Positions 41,751-53,908 of a stretch of 64,000 bases of DNA are shown here, one piece after another. The position numbers and the translations under genes are program-made. How positions within the stretch are numbered: position 1 is the stretch's first letter; each line of letters opens with the position of its first letter. The DNA is taken from NCBI GenBank assembly GCA_964036195.1, contig OZ038456.1, positions 13,888,001 to 13,952,000 of the forward strand, in the 5' to 3' direction. The DNA comes from Sphaerolaimus hirsutus (lineage: Eukaryota > Nematoda > Chromadorea > Monhysterida > Sphaerolaimidae). The notes under the pieces are model-generated. The model had not been told where the DNA came from. It saw only the letters and a list, made by a program, of their open reading frames with translations, and ran no database searches.

Positions 41751-42149
41751 AGCGGCGTTTACACTGCATTTTGTGCCGACAAAAAAGAAGACAAAAGTTT
41801 CATAAATCCAAAACAAAGTTCCATATCTGCAAGACAAAGCAATGAAGTATACTCACTAGTTGAGTGTACACACCTGCCAATTTGCAGATAATTCGGGCAT
41901 GTCGTTCACGAGTTAAAAACAGATTACAGTTGTCGGTTCGGTTTTCGTTTTGAAACCGAACCGACAAGTGTAATTTGCTTTCAAGTCTTGAAAGACAGGC
42001 GCAAATTATCTGCAAATTGGCATGTGTGTACACTTAACTAGTGAGTATACTTCAGTGCCTTTCCTTGCAGATATGTAAGATTATTCCGGAATTATGGAAC
42101 TTTTTCACTAGTTTTTTTTGTCGGCACACGAAACCGTGTAAACGCCGCT
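41751..42149. mobile_element. Palindromic MITE, AGCGGCGTTTACAC ends
   Basis: AGCGGCGTTTACAC at the left and GTGTAAACGCCGCT at the right, flanked TAA / TTA. Copy 1 reads ACCTAAGTTGAAAG with no insert at about 24,966. Inner arms pair around about 41,945. Confidence 0.9.
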
Positions 42150-42582
42150 TTAGTTGAAAGCAGCGGTTGAAAATTTTACACTTCCTAATAACATTTTGAA
42201 CTTTACAATCATCAGTGAGCAATCCCACTGGACATGCATCACTGGCAGAGAATTGCATTGCAATGAAACTTGGAATTAGGGTTTCAACTTTCTGTTTTCA
42301 TTTTTTCCTGTTTCTGTTGTCTGAAAGCAACTTTTACTGGTTCATTTGCTGTTTTCACGCAAATTTTCTGGGGTGTTTTTCCACCTCATTTTCATTTTCT
42401 GGCAAATTTTCTGTAATTTTTGGCATGAGGGGCAGTCTCAAAGCCGGCTGGGGGTGGGCACAGCTCACGCAAGACATTAGGGTGCACTAATTGGCTTATT
42501 GTAGTAGGCTAATTGTATACTGGGGGAAATCGATTTAATTATGACTGTTAGGGCGGGCCACAACCCCGCTTTTCTATATACC

Positions 42583-43728
42583 GTATTACCGCGAATCAAC
42601 CCCCCCCCCTTGAATTAACCCCCCTAAAATTCGGCAGCGGAAATAATAACCCCCCCCCCCCTCGAAATACCCCCCTAAAATTGAGTGTAAAGAGAATGTA
42701 CATGACAAATACCGCAGTTTGTCATCTGTACAATGCAGAACACACGTTAAAACCGATGATTGAGTGACGTTAGGGAAGGGTTTATGTGTATATACAGTTA
42801 TATATGCCTATAAAGACATACACCGTATTTCCTCGATATACCCCACCTCGAAATACCCCCCCTCGAAATACCCCCCCTCAAAATGGACACTATGAACTTA
42901 TAAACCCCCCGTCGAAATACCCCCCCCCCCCCAAATGTGGTGTATAGAGAACGTAAATGACAAAGGCTGCGATTTGTCATCCCGGCAATGCAGAACACTC
43001 GTTAAAAACGATGACTCTGTTATGTGAGAACAGTGTTTGTACGACTACACACTTATAAATGTCTTTAGAGTCTTATAAATGGCGATTTTTGTTGCATTTT
43101 TCGACGTCTGCGTACGTTTCAGACGACATTTTAGTACTGGGATTTCAAAAAATTTCTGGCGAAATAATAACCCCCCTCGAAATACCCCCCCCCCTCGTTT
43201 AACCCCCCCTCAAAATTCTCACTCTGAAAAAATAAATTCCCCGGGGGTATTTCGAGGAAATACGGTACATCTATGTAATTGTTTGATTTTTCTACGTCTG
43301 AGTATGGGGAATTTCGAAAAATTTCTGGCGAAATAATAGACCCCCTCGAAATACCCCCCTCAAATTTGGCTGAGGAAATAATACCCCAATCCCCCCTCGA
43401 AATACCCCCCTAAAATTGAGCGTCAAGAGAACGTACATGATAAATACCGCAGTTTGTGATATGTACAATGCAGGACACACGATAAAAACGATGATTGAGT
43501 AACTTTAGGGCAGGGTTTATGTGTATATGTAGTTATGTATGCCTATAAACACATATACATGTAACACTATGTAATTGTTTGATTTTTCTACGTCTGAGTA
43601 TGGGTAATTTCCGAAAATTTCTTGCAAAATAATAGACCCCCCCTCGAATAAACCCCCCTCGAATTATCCGCCCTCAAATTTTGCTGGCGAAATAATAAAC
43701 CCCATGGGGGTTTTTCGAGGTAATACGG
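42583..43728. mobile_element. Nested CCGTATT-family MITEs
   Basis: The outer element runs from CCGTATTACCGCGAATCAAC to GAGGTAATACGG. Inside it lies another copy at about 42,826-43,264 (CCGTATTTCCTCG ... GAGGAAATACGG); copy 1 reads through that point (AAGACATATACATCTATG). C runs of 7-13 are frequent. Confidence 0.75.
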
Positions 43729-43782
43729 TACCTAATTGATGAAGTGATGTGGAGTTGTTAGTTATGTGCGAAGTGCCAAGAC

Positions 43783-43893
43783 TAGTGATGTGAAAAGCGC
43801 CAGACTTTTAGCGCCAAGCGCCAAAAGCGCCATGGCGCTTTTTGCTTTGGCGCTAGCGCCAGGCGCCAGCGCCATGGCGCTTTTACATCACTA
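43783..43893. mobile_element. Short GCGCCATGGCGC hAT-like MITE (111 bp)
   Basis: TAGTGATGTGAAAAGCGCC ... GCGCTTTTACATCACTA, with the exact TSD GCCAAGAC at 43,775-43,782 and 43,894-43,901. This is the simplest member of the family and defines its ends. Confidence 0.95.
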
Positions 43894-43901
43894 GCCAAGA
43901 C

Positions 43902-45177
43902 ACTGCGGTACGGCAGCAGGTATCGTGCTTGTACACGTTGGTTTAAACACATCCGCATTTGCACCTAAAGGTGGCAAACAAAAATTCGAAAATTCAAAGA
44001 CGTTTTACCTAGATTCTTCGATTTTTTTGGAGTTTTTGCATTTTTATTTCACTGCCAGAAAAACAGGTAAAATCGATTTTTTTCAAGAAAAATTTAAAAA
44101 TTCGATAACTTTTCACATTTTTTCGCTATTTTTTGGCGGAAAATGCGTATAAAATGCAAAAATACAATTCATAACATCAATTTTACACAGATTTTTTTGT
44201 AGCGGCAGAACAAAAAAATGTGCAGATGTGTCTGCGGTAACAGTTCAGAATGCTGTCAAAAATGAAAGTGTATTCGACACTCACCAGCAATTTGATACAA
44301 AAAAATCAAAAAGTCCTAAAACATTCGAAACTTCAAGAATTAATTAAAAAGATTTTTTTAAATTTGAAAATTCAAACACTGTCTCCAGAAAAAAATCCTA
44401 ATTCAAAAAGTCGGTTTAGAAAAAAAACATTTAAAATTCATATTACCTCGAATTATCCCCCCTTTAATGATCCCCCTCCCTCGGAATACACCCAGGTCTG
44501 AGCGAGCTGAGGAAAATTCATACCCCCCTTGAAATACCCCTGTCTGAAATATTGTACATCATGTATGCAATGTACATTATGTACTATAATTGCAGCAAAT
44601 TAGCATCGCAGCTACACATAGACTACTTGTTGTTGAGTTGGGTTATGTAGATGCCGATTTTACTGCCCTCGGTGGGCGTTGTTTGGTTGAGGCGCCTTGG
44701 CACAGTGCCAACAGATGAAAATGAACAAGAAAATACAATCTTACAAAACGCGTTAGATGTTGCGTCGAATCGCGCACCTGTTCAGCACGTTGATATTGGC
44801 ACACTGCCAATTCATCTCCCACTCTCGCTCGCGCTCCGGCCCTCTCACATTTGTGTGAATGTCAATGCCAGTCCCTCTATTGCATGCAGTGTCTTAATGT
44901 CGCCAGCACTATGAAACCATTCCATTCTTTTAGGGTGCCAATTTTATCCAACTTGTCAGACTCAGATGCATTGTTTTTGCTGTTTTGGGCCATTTTGTGA
45001 AAAGCCCTGAAAACCAAATTTAAAGGCCAAACTCCCAATCCCAATCCCAAAATCTCAAAAAAAACAATTCCAATCGTGATCGCTGACCGCAATCCCGAAT
45101 TCTCAAAAGATCAATCGCTATCCCGAGCCCGACCCAGAAAGTCGATCCCGTTTGAACCCTAATTGGAGACTAGTGAT
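43902..45177. other. Repeat remnants, no gene
   Basis: About 44,440-44,545 is a broken CCCCTCGAATTA MITE. About 44,940-45,163 is a CCCAATCCCAAAATC segment ending CCGTTTGAACCCTA, a diverged right part of the 38,152 family. I see no supportable gene. Confidence 0.5.
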
Positions 45178-46087
45178 TAGTGATGGAATGGCGCCATGGC
45201 GCTGGCGCCATTTGAGGGCGCCAAAGGGCGCCGCGCCATGGCGCCATTGGCGCTTGGCGCCCTTTTTCTGTGGCGCCCTTGGCGCCTGGCGCCCACATTC
45301 TGAAAGGCGCCATGGCGCCCTTGGCGCTTGGCGCCCTTTTTCCGTGGCGCCCTTGGCGCCTGGCGCCCTGCTTTAGAAGGGCGCCAAAAAGACGCCAGCA
45401 GGGTTTCACGGTGAGTGCTGTGTAAACGAAAAAAAAATGAAAAACGCATCCGTGGATGATCTAAATGCGCCAGAAAAATGGACGGAGTGGTGTGAGTGGG
45501 TGGAAATCTTTCGTTTCAACGGTTCACCAGATCTGTCTGACGGATCAAAAGACAAGAATGATGGACCGTCTAACTTGCAAAATCAGAAATAAACGGATTT
45601 AAATCGTTGCAATTAGGAAAGATTGTTTGGAAAGGTCTATTTGTAATGAATGGATTGTTGTCAAATGACAATTTCCATTGCGTTTGAATTCGTCGTCATG
45701 TGGATTTTATTCAAAAATTTTTTGTTGCTAGCTTTGTTTTTGTTCATTACATCCTGGAGAACGCGAATAAAGAAGTGAATGCGCGTACAATGGTGCCGTA
45801 GAAACATTTTTAGCACACGCATGGTGTTGTAGCCACGTTTTTATCCTGGCGCCCTTGGCGCCTGGCGCCCGATTTTCCAAATGGCGCCATGGCGCCCTTG
45901 GCGCTTGGCGCCCTCTTTCCGTGGCGCCCCTGGCGCCTGGCGCCCACTTTCTGAATGGCGCCATGGCGCCCTTGGCGCCTGGCGCCCTTTTTCTGTGGCG
46001 CCCTTGGCGCTTGGCGCCCACTTTCCGAATGGCGCCATGGCGCCCTTGGCGCCTGGCGCCATTTTTTCTGGCGCTTTTCCATCACTA
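45178..46087. mobile_element. GGCGCCATGGCGCC hAT-like element with core, 910 bp
   Basis: TAGTGATGGAATGGCGCC ... GCGCTTTTCCATCACTA, with the exact TSD CTAGTGAT at 45,170-45,177 and 46,088-46,095. GGCGCC-rich arms flank a core (about 45,410-45,840) related to that at 28,790 and 48,590. The TSD itself equals the terminal sequence of this transposon family. Confidence 0.93.
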
Positions 46088-46705
46088 CTAGTGATGTAAA
46101 GGCACCGGGGCACCGGTGCCCCGGTGCTGGGCACCGAAGGGCACTAGCACCGGTGCCGGTGCGGTGCGGTGCCATGTTTTGGCCGGTGCCCCAGGGTGCC
46201 AGGTGCCCTTTTCATGTGATGGCAGAGGTGCCGGTGCGGTGCGGTGCCATTTTCCCCGTATTTCTTCTAAGCCGTATTACCTACCGTATTTCTTCTAAGA
46301 AAAGAGCACCGTTCTATTTTTTTCACCAACTCTTTTACCTGCTGTTCTATTAGAGGTGCCGTTATATTGTAGGCTGCCATTCTATTTTTTCACTAATTTT
46401 TCACAGATTTCTTATTTCAACATAGCCTTATTTTTAATGAAGCTTTGGCAATATTTGAATATCAGAGCATCAATTTCAGATTTAACTCCTTTTTGAATGC
46501 TTTCAATGTTCTCACCAACCATTTTTTTATTTTTGTTTTTTGGCACACTCCCAGCATAATTTCTACCTGCCGTTCCATTGGAGGTGCTTTTCAATTGGAG
46601 GCTGCTGTTCTATTGTTTTTGTGGGTGCAAAATATGCAAAAACAACCCGTTCCATTGGAGGTGCCGTTCTGTTGGAGGTATGCCGTTCTATTAGAAGAAA
46701 TACGG
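46088..46705. mobile_element. GGCACCGG-repeat remnant and CCGTATTTCTTC MITE
   Basis: 46,090-46,258 starts CTAGTGATGTAAAGGCACCG and is built of GGTGCCGGTGC units. From about 46,283 to 46,704 a second element runs CCGTATTTCTTCTAAG ... TTAGAAGAAATACGG with GCCGTTCTATT units, as at 9,040. Confidence 0.65.
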
Positions 46706-46899
46706 TAATTCTGTTCAACTGAATACAAGTGGCCACTAATTATAGCCTAACTTTTAGAAAGCTACAATTTGTAAATATAGGTATTAACAGTTTGTGTATC
46801 ATTCAGTGTTTAGGCTACTTATATTCAGCACGAGAGCAATGTTTCATTAATCTACACTTGTGTTGCATCTTGCAAGTAAAAAGCTTTTTTAGCTACAAA

Positions 46900-49800
46900 A
46901 TGGAAGAATACAATAATCTGACTATCACAACTATGGAAACATATGTGGCAAAGTATCGCATCTGCTATCATCCAGTAAGATTATCTTTTCGCAATAAAAT
47001 TATTTCTAAATTCTGAAAGTGAAACAAACATTTTTGACATGCCTTTGCAGTCCCCCTGTGCCGAGTACCTGGAAGTAATGTTACAGCCATTGGTCTTGTT
47101 ACAATTTGCATATGATGGGATAAGTGTGATTTTGTATATTATGACTATAATCTTGATTGTGGGAAAAAGGCACCAAGAGCCATACAACAGTGAATATTTC
47201 ACACTGTATATAAGCTTATTCTTTGCTGACCTCATGACTGGGGTTGCTGAAAGAGTTTTTACACTCACTGATTTGACACACAGGTTAGCAAAATTCTCAC
47301 TGAGAGTGGAAAATAGTTATTGGGTGTGAGCCAAGTTTCATTTCGAAAAGAAACACACACAGCTGGGTTCTTTAAAATAGCTGGGTTTGCTGGGCACAAA
47401 TAAGTGCACTAAATAATGATTGAAAATGGTACTTTGTATTTGGATACTTCGGAAAAAAATGCATTTGAGGGCGCCAAGGGAACCAGACATTTAACCATTG
47501 GCGTTTGTCACGTTTTATCCTGGCACTGTGCCCCGCTAAGGAAAAAGCGCCAAAGCTCTGACGCTTTCTATATTACTAGACATGGACTAAAAATAGATTT
47601 GTTTTTTTTCTGTGTAAAAATCCATTTTATATCTACGTGTTTAGATATTTTACCAAAATTAAGCTTTATTTATTCTTCCACAGGCTTCTATGGCTTAAAT
47701 TGGTTTACGTCACACTGGGCCGAAGTGTGCTACCCACAAATTATTTGCATCCATTATTTACCAAAGTTGAAAAAGAATATTGTCTTGCTTTGGTAGACTT
47801 TGTAGGAATAGATTGACTTAGTCGCTGCTTAGTCAGGAGAATAGATTGATTTGAATTCATCTATGATCTAGGTATTAAACAATTTCAAAATGTTTGCATA
47901 CCTAGTTAGTTTGATAATTTGTGAGATGCACATTCATTGAGGATTTGTCAGGATGATTTATTGCATGAAACATTTTGGCTTCATCAGCCAGGTAAAAACA
48001 TCTGGACATAATATCAGTTTTGTTGGCAATGCTTGTACCGAAAGAAAATTTGAACTTTATTTGAAAACATTAAAATTTCACTAATCAAATTTGAAACGTG
48101 CAGTTGTCCCATCTAGTTCTCCTGGCAGTAACAAGAGCAACGGCAATACTTCTTCCCTTCAAGCATGCAAAGGTACTTTTTTGTAAATTCATCTCACTTT
48201 GCCAAACTTCTTTGGCCCGTCCGTACCGCAGTCGTGTGAAACACAGTGGAAAAATACTTAGCTGACCGAATGCTGTACATTTTCCTGAATGAAACACCCC
48301 GTCATGAAGTCATCGTAAATAGGTATAACCAGCAATGTTCCAAAAAAAACATTTCATAATTTGTGACTTCGCCTTTTTCTGGAAATTTTTTTTTGGGTAA
48401 AAGGTGCAAAAGTTTGGCGCGGTTTGCACATCAATCAGACATACCTAGTGATGGAACGGCGCCATGGCGCTGGCGTTATTTGAGGGCGCCTGGCGCCCAC
48501 ATACTTAAAGGCGCCATGGCGCCCTGTTTCCGTGGCGCCCTACCCTAAAAGGGCGCCAAAATGGCGCCAACAGGGTTTCAAGGTGAAAGCTGCATAAATG
48601 AAAAAAAATAAAGAGCGTGTACATACGTTGATGAGCGAAATTCGCTGGAAAAAGCGACGAATCGATGAAGTGCATGAAAATCTCTCGTCCAACGGTTCAT
48701 CATCTGACGGATCAGAAGCTGAGATTGATGGACCGTTGCACATGCAAACACATAAATCAACGGGTTCTAATCATTGCAAGTTTGTTTTCATTCACTTCAA
48801 GAAAACATTTGCGAACAGAACACAAGAGGACATATAATTTGCCGTGTATGCATTTTTGTCAAATGACAATTTTCATTGTGGATAAATATGAATTTGTGCC
48901 AAAAATTTGTTGTTAGTTCATTTTTTTCACTGATTACATCCCGCAGACAACGATGGAAAAAACACAGAAATTGAACACAGAAACTCATTGAGTTTCTGTG
49001 TTTTTGTTTTACACAGAAACACGGAAACTCATAAATTTTGAAAAACTCAAAACACAAATGAGTTTTTTTTTGGAGAACACAGAAACACGGAAACACAGAA
49101 AAGTTTTTTTGAGTTTTTGTGTTTTTTTCAGAGAAGCGGTTGAATGCACATAAATTCAGTTAAACTAAACAAGATAAGATAAGCATGTATAGTATGTAAA
49201 TATGTACATAATGTATTCATATTTTAAAATGGTACAAAAAAGAAATTCAAGATGGCATGCACATCTCATGGTGGATTTGACAATTTAAATTTCAAGATTT
49301 AAGTATACCTTATTACCTCGAATTAACCCCCCTCAAAATGGACTGGCGAAATAATAAGCCCCCCCTCGAAATAGCCCCCTCTGGGATGATGTACATCATG
49401 TATCCAATGTACATGATGTATTTATTACTGCTAATTTGCATCGCAGCTACACATAGACTGTACTAAGTTGTGTAGCTATCTACATGTTTATTTCAAATAT
49501 ATCCTGTTTGTACGTAAATTGCCGTTTCTGGGCATCTTGTTGCTGGTGTTGTGATGTTGATGTCCTCATTGTGGACATTTTATGGACTTTTTTGACACTT
49601 GAATGAATACAAATGTTATGTGGGGTTAAAACATGTGAAAAACCAATATTTTATAAGAAAACCGCTGTTTCCAGATCGAAATGCTGTAAATCGAAATTTT
49701 TGGGGGTAAACTCGAATTTTTTGGAAAAAACTCAAGTTTTTTAGAAAAAAACTCAAAATACTTGAGTTTTTACAGAAAACACAGAAATAAAAACAGAGTT

Positions 49801-52800
49801 ACTCAAGTTTTTTTCGAGAAAAAAACTCAAAACACAGGTATTCATTTTTGAAAAACTCAAAACACAGAAAGTGTTTTTTTTTGGAGAACTTACCCATCGT
49901 TGCCCGCAGAACATCAATAAGAAGTGAATGTGTGCACTACAGTGATTGAGATATATTTTTAGCAAGTAATAGTATTGTACGCACTTATTCAGCCTGGTGC
50001 CCTTGGCGCCCGGCACCCTATTTTTCAAATGGCGCCATGACACCCTTGGCGCTTGACGCCCTCTTTCCCTGGCGGTGGCGCCCTTGGCGCCTGGCGCTCA
50101 CTTTCAGAATGGCGCCATAGCGCCATTGGTGCCTGGCGCCCTTTTATTCTGGCACTTTTCCATCAGGTATTTATTTAGGTATGTAAACTGTGCTGGCTCC
50201 AGAGTATGAAGGCATACGAAGTACATTTTTACAAATTAAGTCGATGTAAATATTTACATTCTAAAATGAATGTTATACATTTCTTTCTCTTTCCGATTTA
50301 TTGTCTCCATGAGATTTTACCACATGTAAAAAATGATATTGAAAATGTATTTACAATAAATTTGCAGATTTGGACCAAAAATAAAATGCGTGCTTTGATA
50401 GCATCGTGTTGGTTGCTGGCTGCGCTTTCCATAAAAGAACTAGCTCTGGATTATGAGTATTGCATTGGCGAAATTGATGGCATGTTTTACTAAAAATACG
50501 TATTGCGGACCACATGCTATATTTAAATATTTCTGAATTACCTCAACGCGTCATTGTGATGTCATCTTTTATAAAACACAAATTGTTCTAAAAACGTTTC
50601 ACACACAAGTAAAGTATTTTCTTGTTTAATATTACCGTATTTCCTCGAAATACCCCCCCCCCTCGAAATACCTCCCCCCCCCCCCTCGTTTGACCCCCCC
50701 CCCCTCTCGAGACCACTATGAAACAATCACCCCCCCCCCTCGAAATACCCCCCCCCACCCAAATTGAGTGTAAAGGGAACGTACATGACAAATACTGCAG
50801 TTTGTGTTCTGTGTACTGCAGAACACACGTTAAAACAATGTTGGTGTCACGTTAGAACAGTGTACATACCATCTACATACTAATATTAGTCTACAGAACC
50901 TTATAAATGGCGGTTTTTGTTGCATTTTTCGACGTCTGCGTACGTTTCAGACGACTATTTCGTACTTGGTTTTCAAAAATTTTCTTGTGAAATATTAACC
51001 CCCCCCTCGAAATACCCCCCTCCTCGTTTAACCCCTCCCCCCCCCTCTCGGGACCACTATGAAACAATCACCCCCCGGGGGGTATTTCGAGGAAATACGG
51101 TATTTCTTTTGTGAAAGTGGGTTCTGAAACGTTTTTTCGGAATAATTTTTATTTTATTAATGATGAACTCATGGTGGAGTGTTTTTTCTTCTTCAAAAAA
51201 TGCATACCGTATTACCTCGAATTAACCCCCCCCCTTGAATTAACCCCCCCTCGAAATACCCCCCCTAAATTTCGGCTGAGGAAATAATAAACCCCCCCTC
51301 GAAATACCCCCCCTAAAATTGAGTGTAACGTGAACGTACATGACAAATACGGCAGTTTGTGATCTGTACAATGCAGAACACACGTGACAACTGATGATTA
51401 AGTGACGTTAGGGAAGGTTTTTTGTGTATATACAGTTATATATGCCTATAAACACATATACATCTATGTAATTGTTCGATTTTTCTACGTCTGCGTATGG
51501 GGAATTTCCGAAAATTTCTGGCGAAATAATAGACCCCCCCCCTCGAATAAACCCCCCCCTCGAATTATCCCCCCCTCAAATTTTGCTGGCGAAATAATAA
51601 ACCCCCTGGGGGTATTTCGAGGTAATACGGTAGCATGCACTCCGCGGGGCAGTTTAAAGCATACGCATTGTCACTTGTGCAATTTTCACCGTTCTTGTAC
51701 ACAGGGAGAGCTAATATGCAGTTTGGTGGGGGCCAATATGCAGTTCGATATCTAAGCTACCTTATTCCAGTTGGATTTTGCACTTCTGTCACTCTAGTCG
51801 TGTTATATACATCGATATTTGCAGTTACCTTTATCAAACAACAAAAAGTTAGAGATGTTTCACTTTCACACTCATATCACCCATAAATATGTAAACTGCC
51901 GGACGAAAATATTGAGAAATCGTTTTTTAAATTTTTGAGGGTTTTTTCTGAGCCCCACAATAACTTTGTAGCGGCGCCACCCGCATCATAACGTAGCCCG
52001 CACATTTCTCTACAGGAACCCCCGGGGGGACCCCTGTAGCTGCTTTGACACGGCCACAGGGACGCCTCCCGTAAATTTTTTTCATTTTTGGGTTGGTCAA
52101 AAAAAACGAGAAATCCAAACCCATTTTTTTGCGCTCTTTACACGCGTTGTGTAAAGAGCGCAAGAAGATGTCCTTTGGATATTCCAGTACAGAAATGCAC
52201 CGGCTTTCGTTTGAGACGGCTGGCGACGCTTGTATTTTAATCTTTTGGGGGTAAATTTGACTTCGAAAATTATCGTCATTTTCGGTCAGTTTTTGGCGAT
52301 TTCGACGCCATTTTGTCGAGTGCCAGCCTGAATCTGCATGGAGGGGAGCGAAAATTAAACGAAAGATGCACATAAACATGGCACATCTTTCTACACGCTC
52401 CAAATTCTCCAAAAACACCCTCAAAAAAAGTTTTATATGAACACAAACTTAACTTTGTGTTGTCAAAAAAGACGTTCACGTTCATTCGACCTTCGCGGTG
52501 CTCCTGTAGCAGCAGATGGGTCTACGCCACACGCTCACGGTGCTGGCGATTCTTAAGAACGACTCTGGGTTGGCCACTAGGGTAGGAGGCCCCTTGTGGC
52601 CATGTAGCGCTGCATGGACTTAAGACAGACGCGGCGCCGAAAAAGTTAGTGTGAGTGTTCATATACAACTTTTTTTGAGGGTGGTTTTGGGGAATTTGGA
52701 GCGTGTAGAAAGATGCGCCATGTTTTTGTGCATCTTTCATTTAATTTTCGCCCCCCTCCATGCAGATTCAGGCTGGCACTCAACAAAATATCGTCAAAAT

Positions 52801-53908
52801 CGCTAAAAACCGACTAAAAATATGTCAATCTTCGCAGTCAAATTTTGGTCGAAAATTTTAGGATATGCGCGGCGCTGGCAGTCTATAAAGAAAGCGCGCG
52901 CATTTCTGTACAAGAATGTCCTAATCACGACCTCTTGCGCTCTTTACACAATCCGTGTAAAGAGCGCAAAAAAAATGACTTACGAATTATCATTTTTTTT
53001 GACCGACCCAAAAATGTAAATTTTTTTGGGAGGCGCCCCTGTGGCCGCGTCTAAGCAGCTACAGGGGTCCCCCCGGGGGTTCCTGTAGAGAATTGATACA
53101 GCTTTCTTTTGATGCGGGTGGCCCGTCCCAAATTTACTCTGGGGCGGAATGAAATTTGATTTAAATTTTTTTAAATGATTTCTCATTATTTTCGTCCGGC
53201 AGTTTAACTGCAGTTTAGCGATGGAAAACTGCTATCGTCATTAAAAAAATCAGACCAGTCACAAATTGTTGAGGCACCAAAGATTATACCTCACTAAATC
53301 ACAAATGTGGGCCCACACATTTTTAAATGAGGTATGTAATTTTGAAATGGCTCTACGCAAGAAATTGAAAAGTACACTAATTACCAAAATATCATGCCAA
53401 ATAAAAAATAGACAAAATAAGGATGCTTTGCACCTAAATGGTGCCAGCACCATGATACCATTCCACAGCTTCTGCAGTTATGTACAATAACAATTTGAAA
53501 GCACTTCAGCAGAATGGAACTACAAGTGCTGAAAGAAAAATCAATAAGATGACAATATCATGTGCATTTGTCAGTTTGGCTCTGTGCTTTCAACTGTTGG
53601 TGATGGTGTTAGGCAAACAATTACTCTGGAGCTTTTATAAGGTTTGTTCACACAACATATTTACACCAAAAAAGTTTTGGTATTCATAGCCTTGGTGCCA
53701 ACTGGGTGATATTTTTCACAAAATATTATTCAGATCTCTAAAAAGTTTTGGACTGAAGTTGTATTTAAATAATGCTAACTAAAATCTAGACAATAATTGC
53801 AGTTAGGTAAATATTCATGTGGTTTTTTTTCAGATTGACTTCAATCCACTGTTGTACCGATTGGTCACTGGAATTTTTCTGTCAGTAACTTTTATCTGGT
53901 CTACATAA
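46900..53908 (+). CDS. Serpentine chemoreceptor (nematode Srg-type 7TM), copy 2
   Basis: Exons: 46900-46974, 47051-47283, 47684-47792, 48104-48172, 50368-about 50489, about 51705-51847, 53510-53641, 53834-53908. TM1 and TM2 lie in exon 2 (GISVILYIMTIILIVG; NSEYFTLYISLFFADLMTG). Exon 4 is LSHLVLLAVTRATAILLPFK, the end of TM3 with the nematode R-TAI-P motif, joined in phase to IWTKNKMRALIASCWLLAAL (TM4). TM5 is LSYLIPVGFCTSVTLVVLYT; TM6 is MTISCAFVSLALCFQLLVMV; the last exon is a short TM7 candidate ending in TAA. The TM4-TM5 join has no ordinary in-frame GT donor: a GC donor at 50,480 or an early GT at about 50,456 would work. Such receptors sense chemicals in sensory neurons; the ligand is unknown. 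Confidence 0.78.
48446..50164. mobile_element. GGCGCCATGGCGCC element, copy 2, with nested hAT-like insert
   Basis: Same element as 28,644-29,794. Its core around 48,598-48,837 stays open in one frame and differs from copy 1 by small changes. It is interrupted by the element at 48,948-49,902. Confidence 0.75.
48948..49902. mobile_element. hAT-like element, AACACAGAAA family
   Basis: CAACGATGG ... CCATCGTTG, with the exact 8-bp TSD CCCGCAGA at 48,940-48,947 and 49,903-49,910. Copy 1 has one CCCGCAGA at about 29,537. Ends are full of AAAACTCAAAACACAGAAA. A fragment of a CCCCTCGAATTA MITE lies at about 49,309-49,385. Confidence 0.95.
50635..51100. mobile_element. Mariner-like MITE; empty site in copy 1 shows a footprint
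   Basis: CCGTATTTCCTCGAAATACC ... GAGGAAATACGG, TA flanks at 50,633-50,634 and 51,101-51,102. Copy 1 reads TAGGTA at 31,979-31,984. Confidence 0.93.
51207..51630. mobile_element. Mariner-like MITE with proven TA insertion site
   Basis: CCGTATTACCTCGAATTAAC ... GAGGTAATACGG with TA at 51,205-51,206 and 51,631-51,632; copy 1 has the clean site TGCATAGCATGC at about 32,084. Confidence 0.95.
51894..53204. mobile_element. 1.3 kb foldback with TA target duplication
   Basis: AACTGCCGGACGAAAATA at the left, inverted at the right (TATTTTCGTCCGGCAGTT family end). TA stands at 51,892-51,893 and 53,205-53,206. Copy 1 has a single TA (ATATGTAGCTGC near 32,350). The long arms contain the paired TGTAAAGAGCGCAA and CCCCCGGGGG segments. 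The 165-codon minus frame inside has no family resemblance. Confidence 0.93.

Larger units (their letters stand above)
40947..53482. repeat. Duplicated block, copy 2
   Basis: Matches 21,175-33,122 (see copy 1). Copy 2 continues past the break into the TM6 and TM7 exons of the receptor. Confidence 0.92.

Noticed and set aside
44651-44914. 87-codon open frame
   Set aside because: No homology recognised, no supporting splice structure, and it lies among repeat remnants.
51927-52424. 165-codon minus-strand open frame
   Set aside because: It lies inside a foldback and its paired arm encodes the same words; there is no transposase motif, so I treat it as non-coding.
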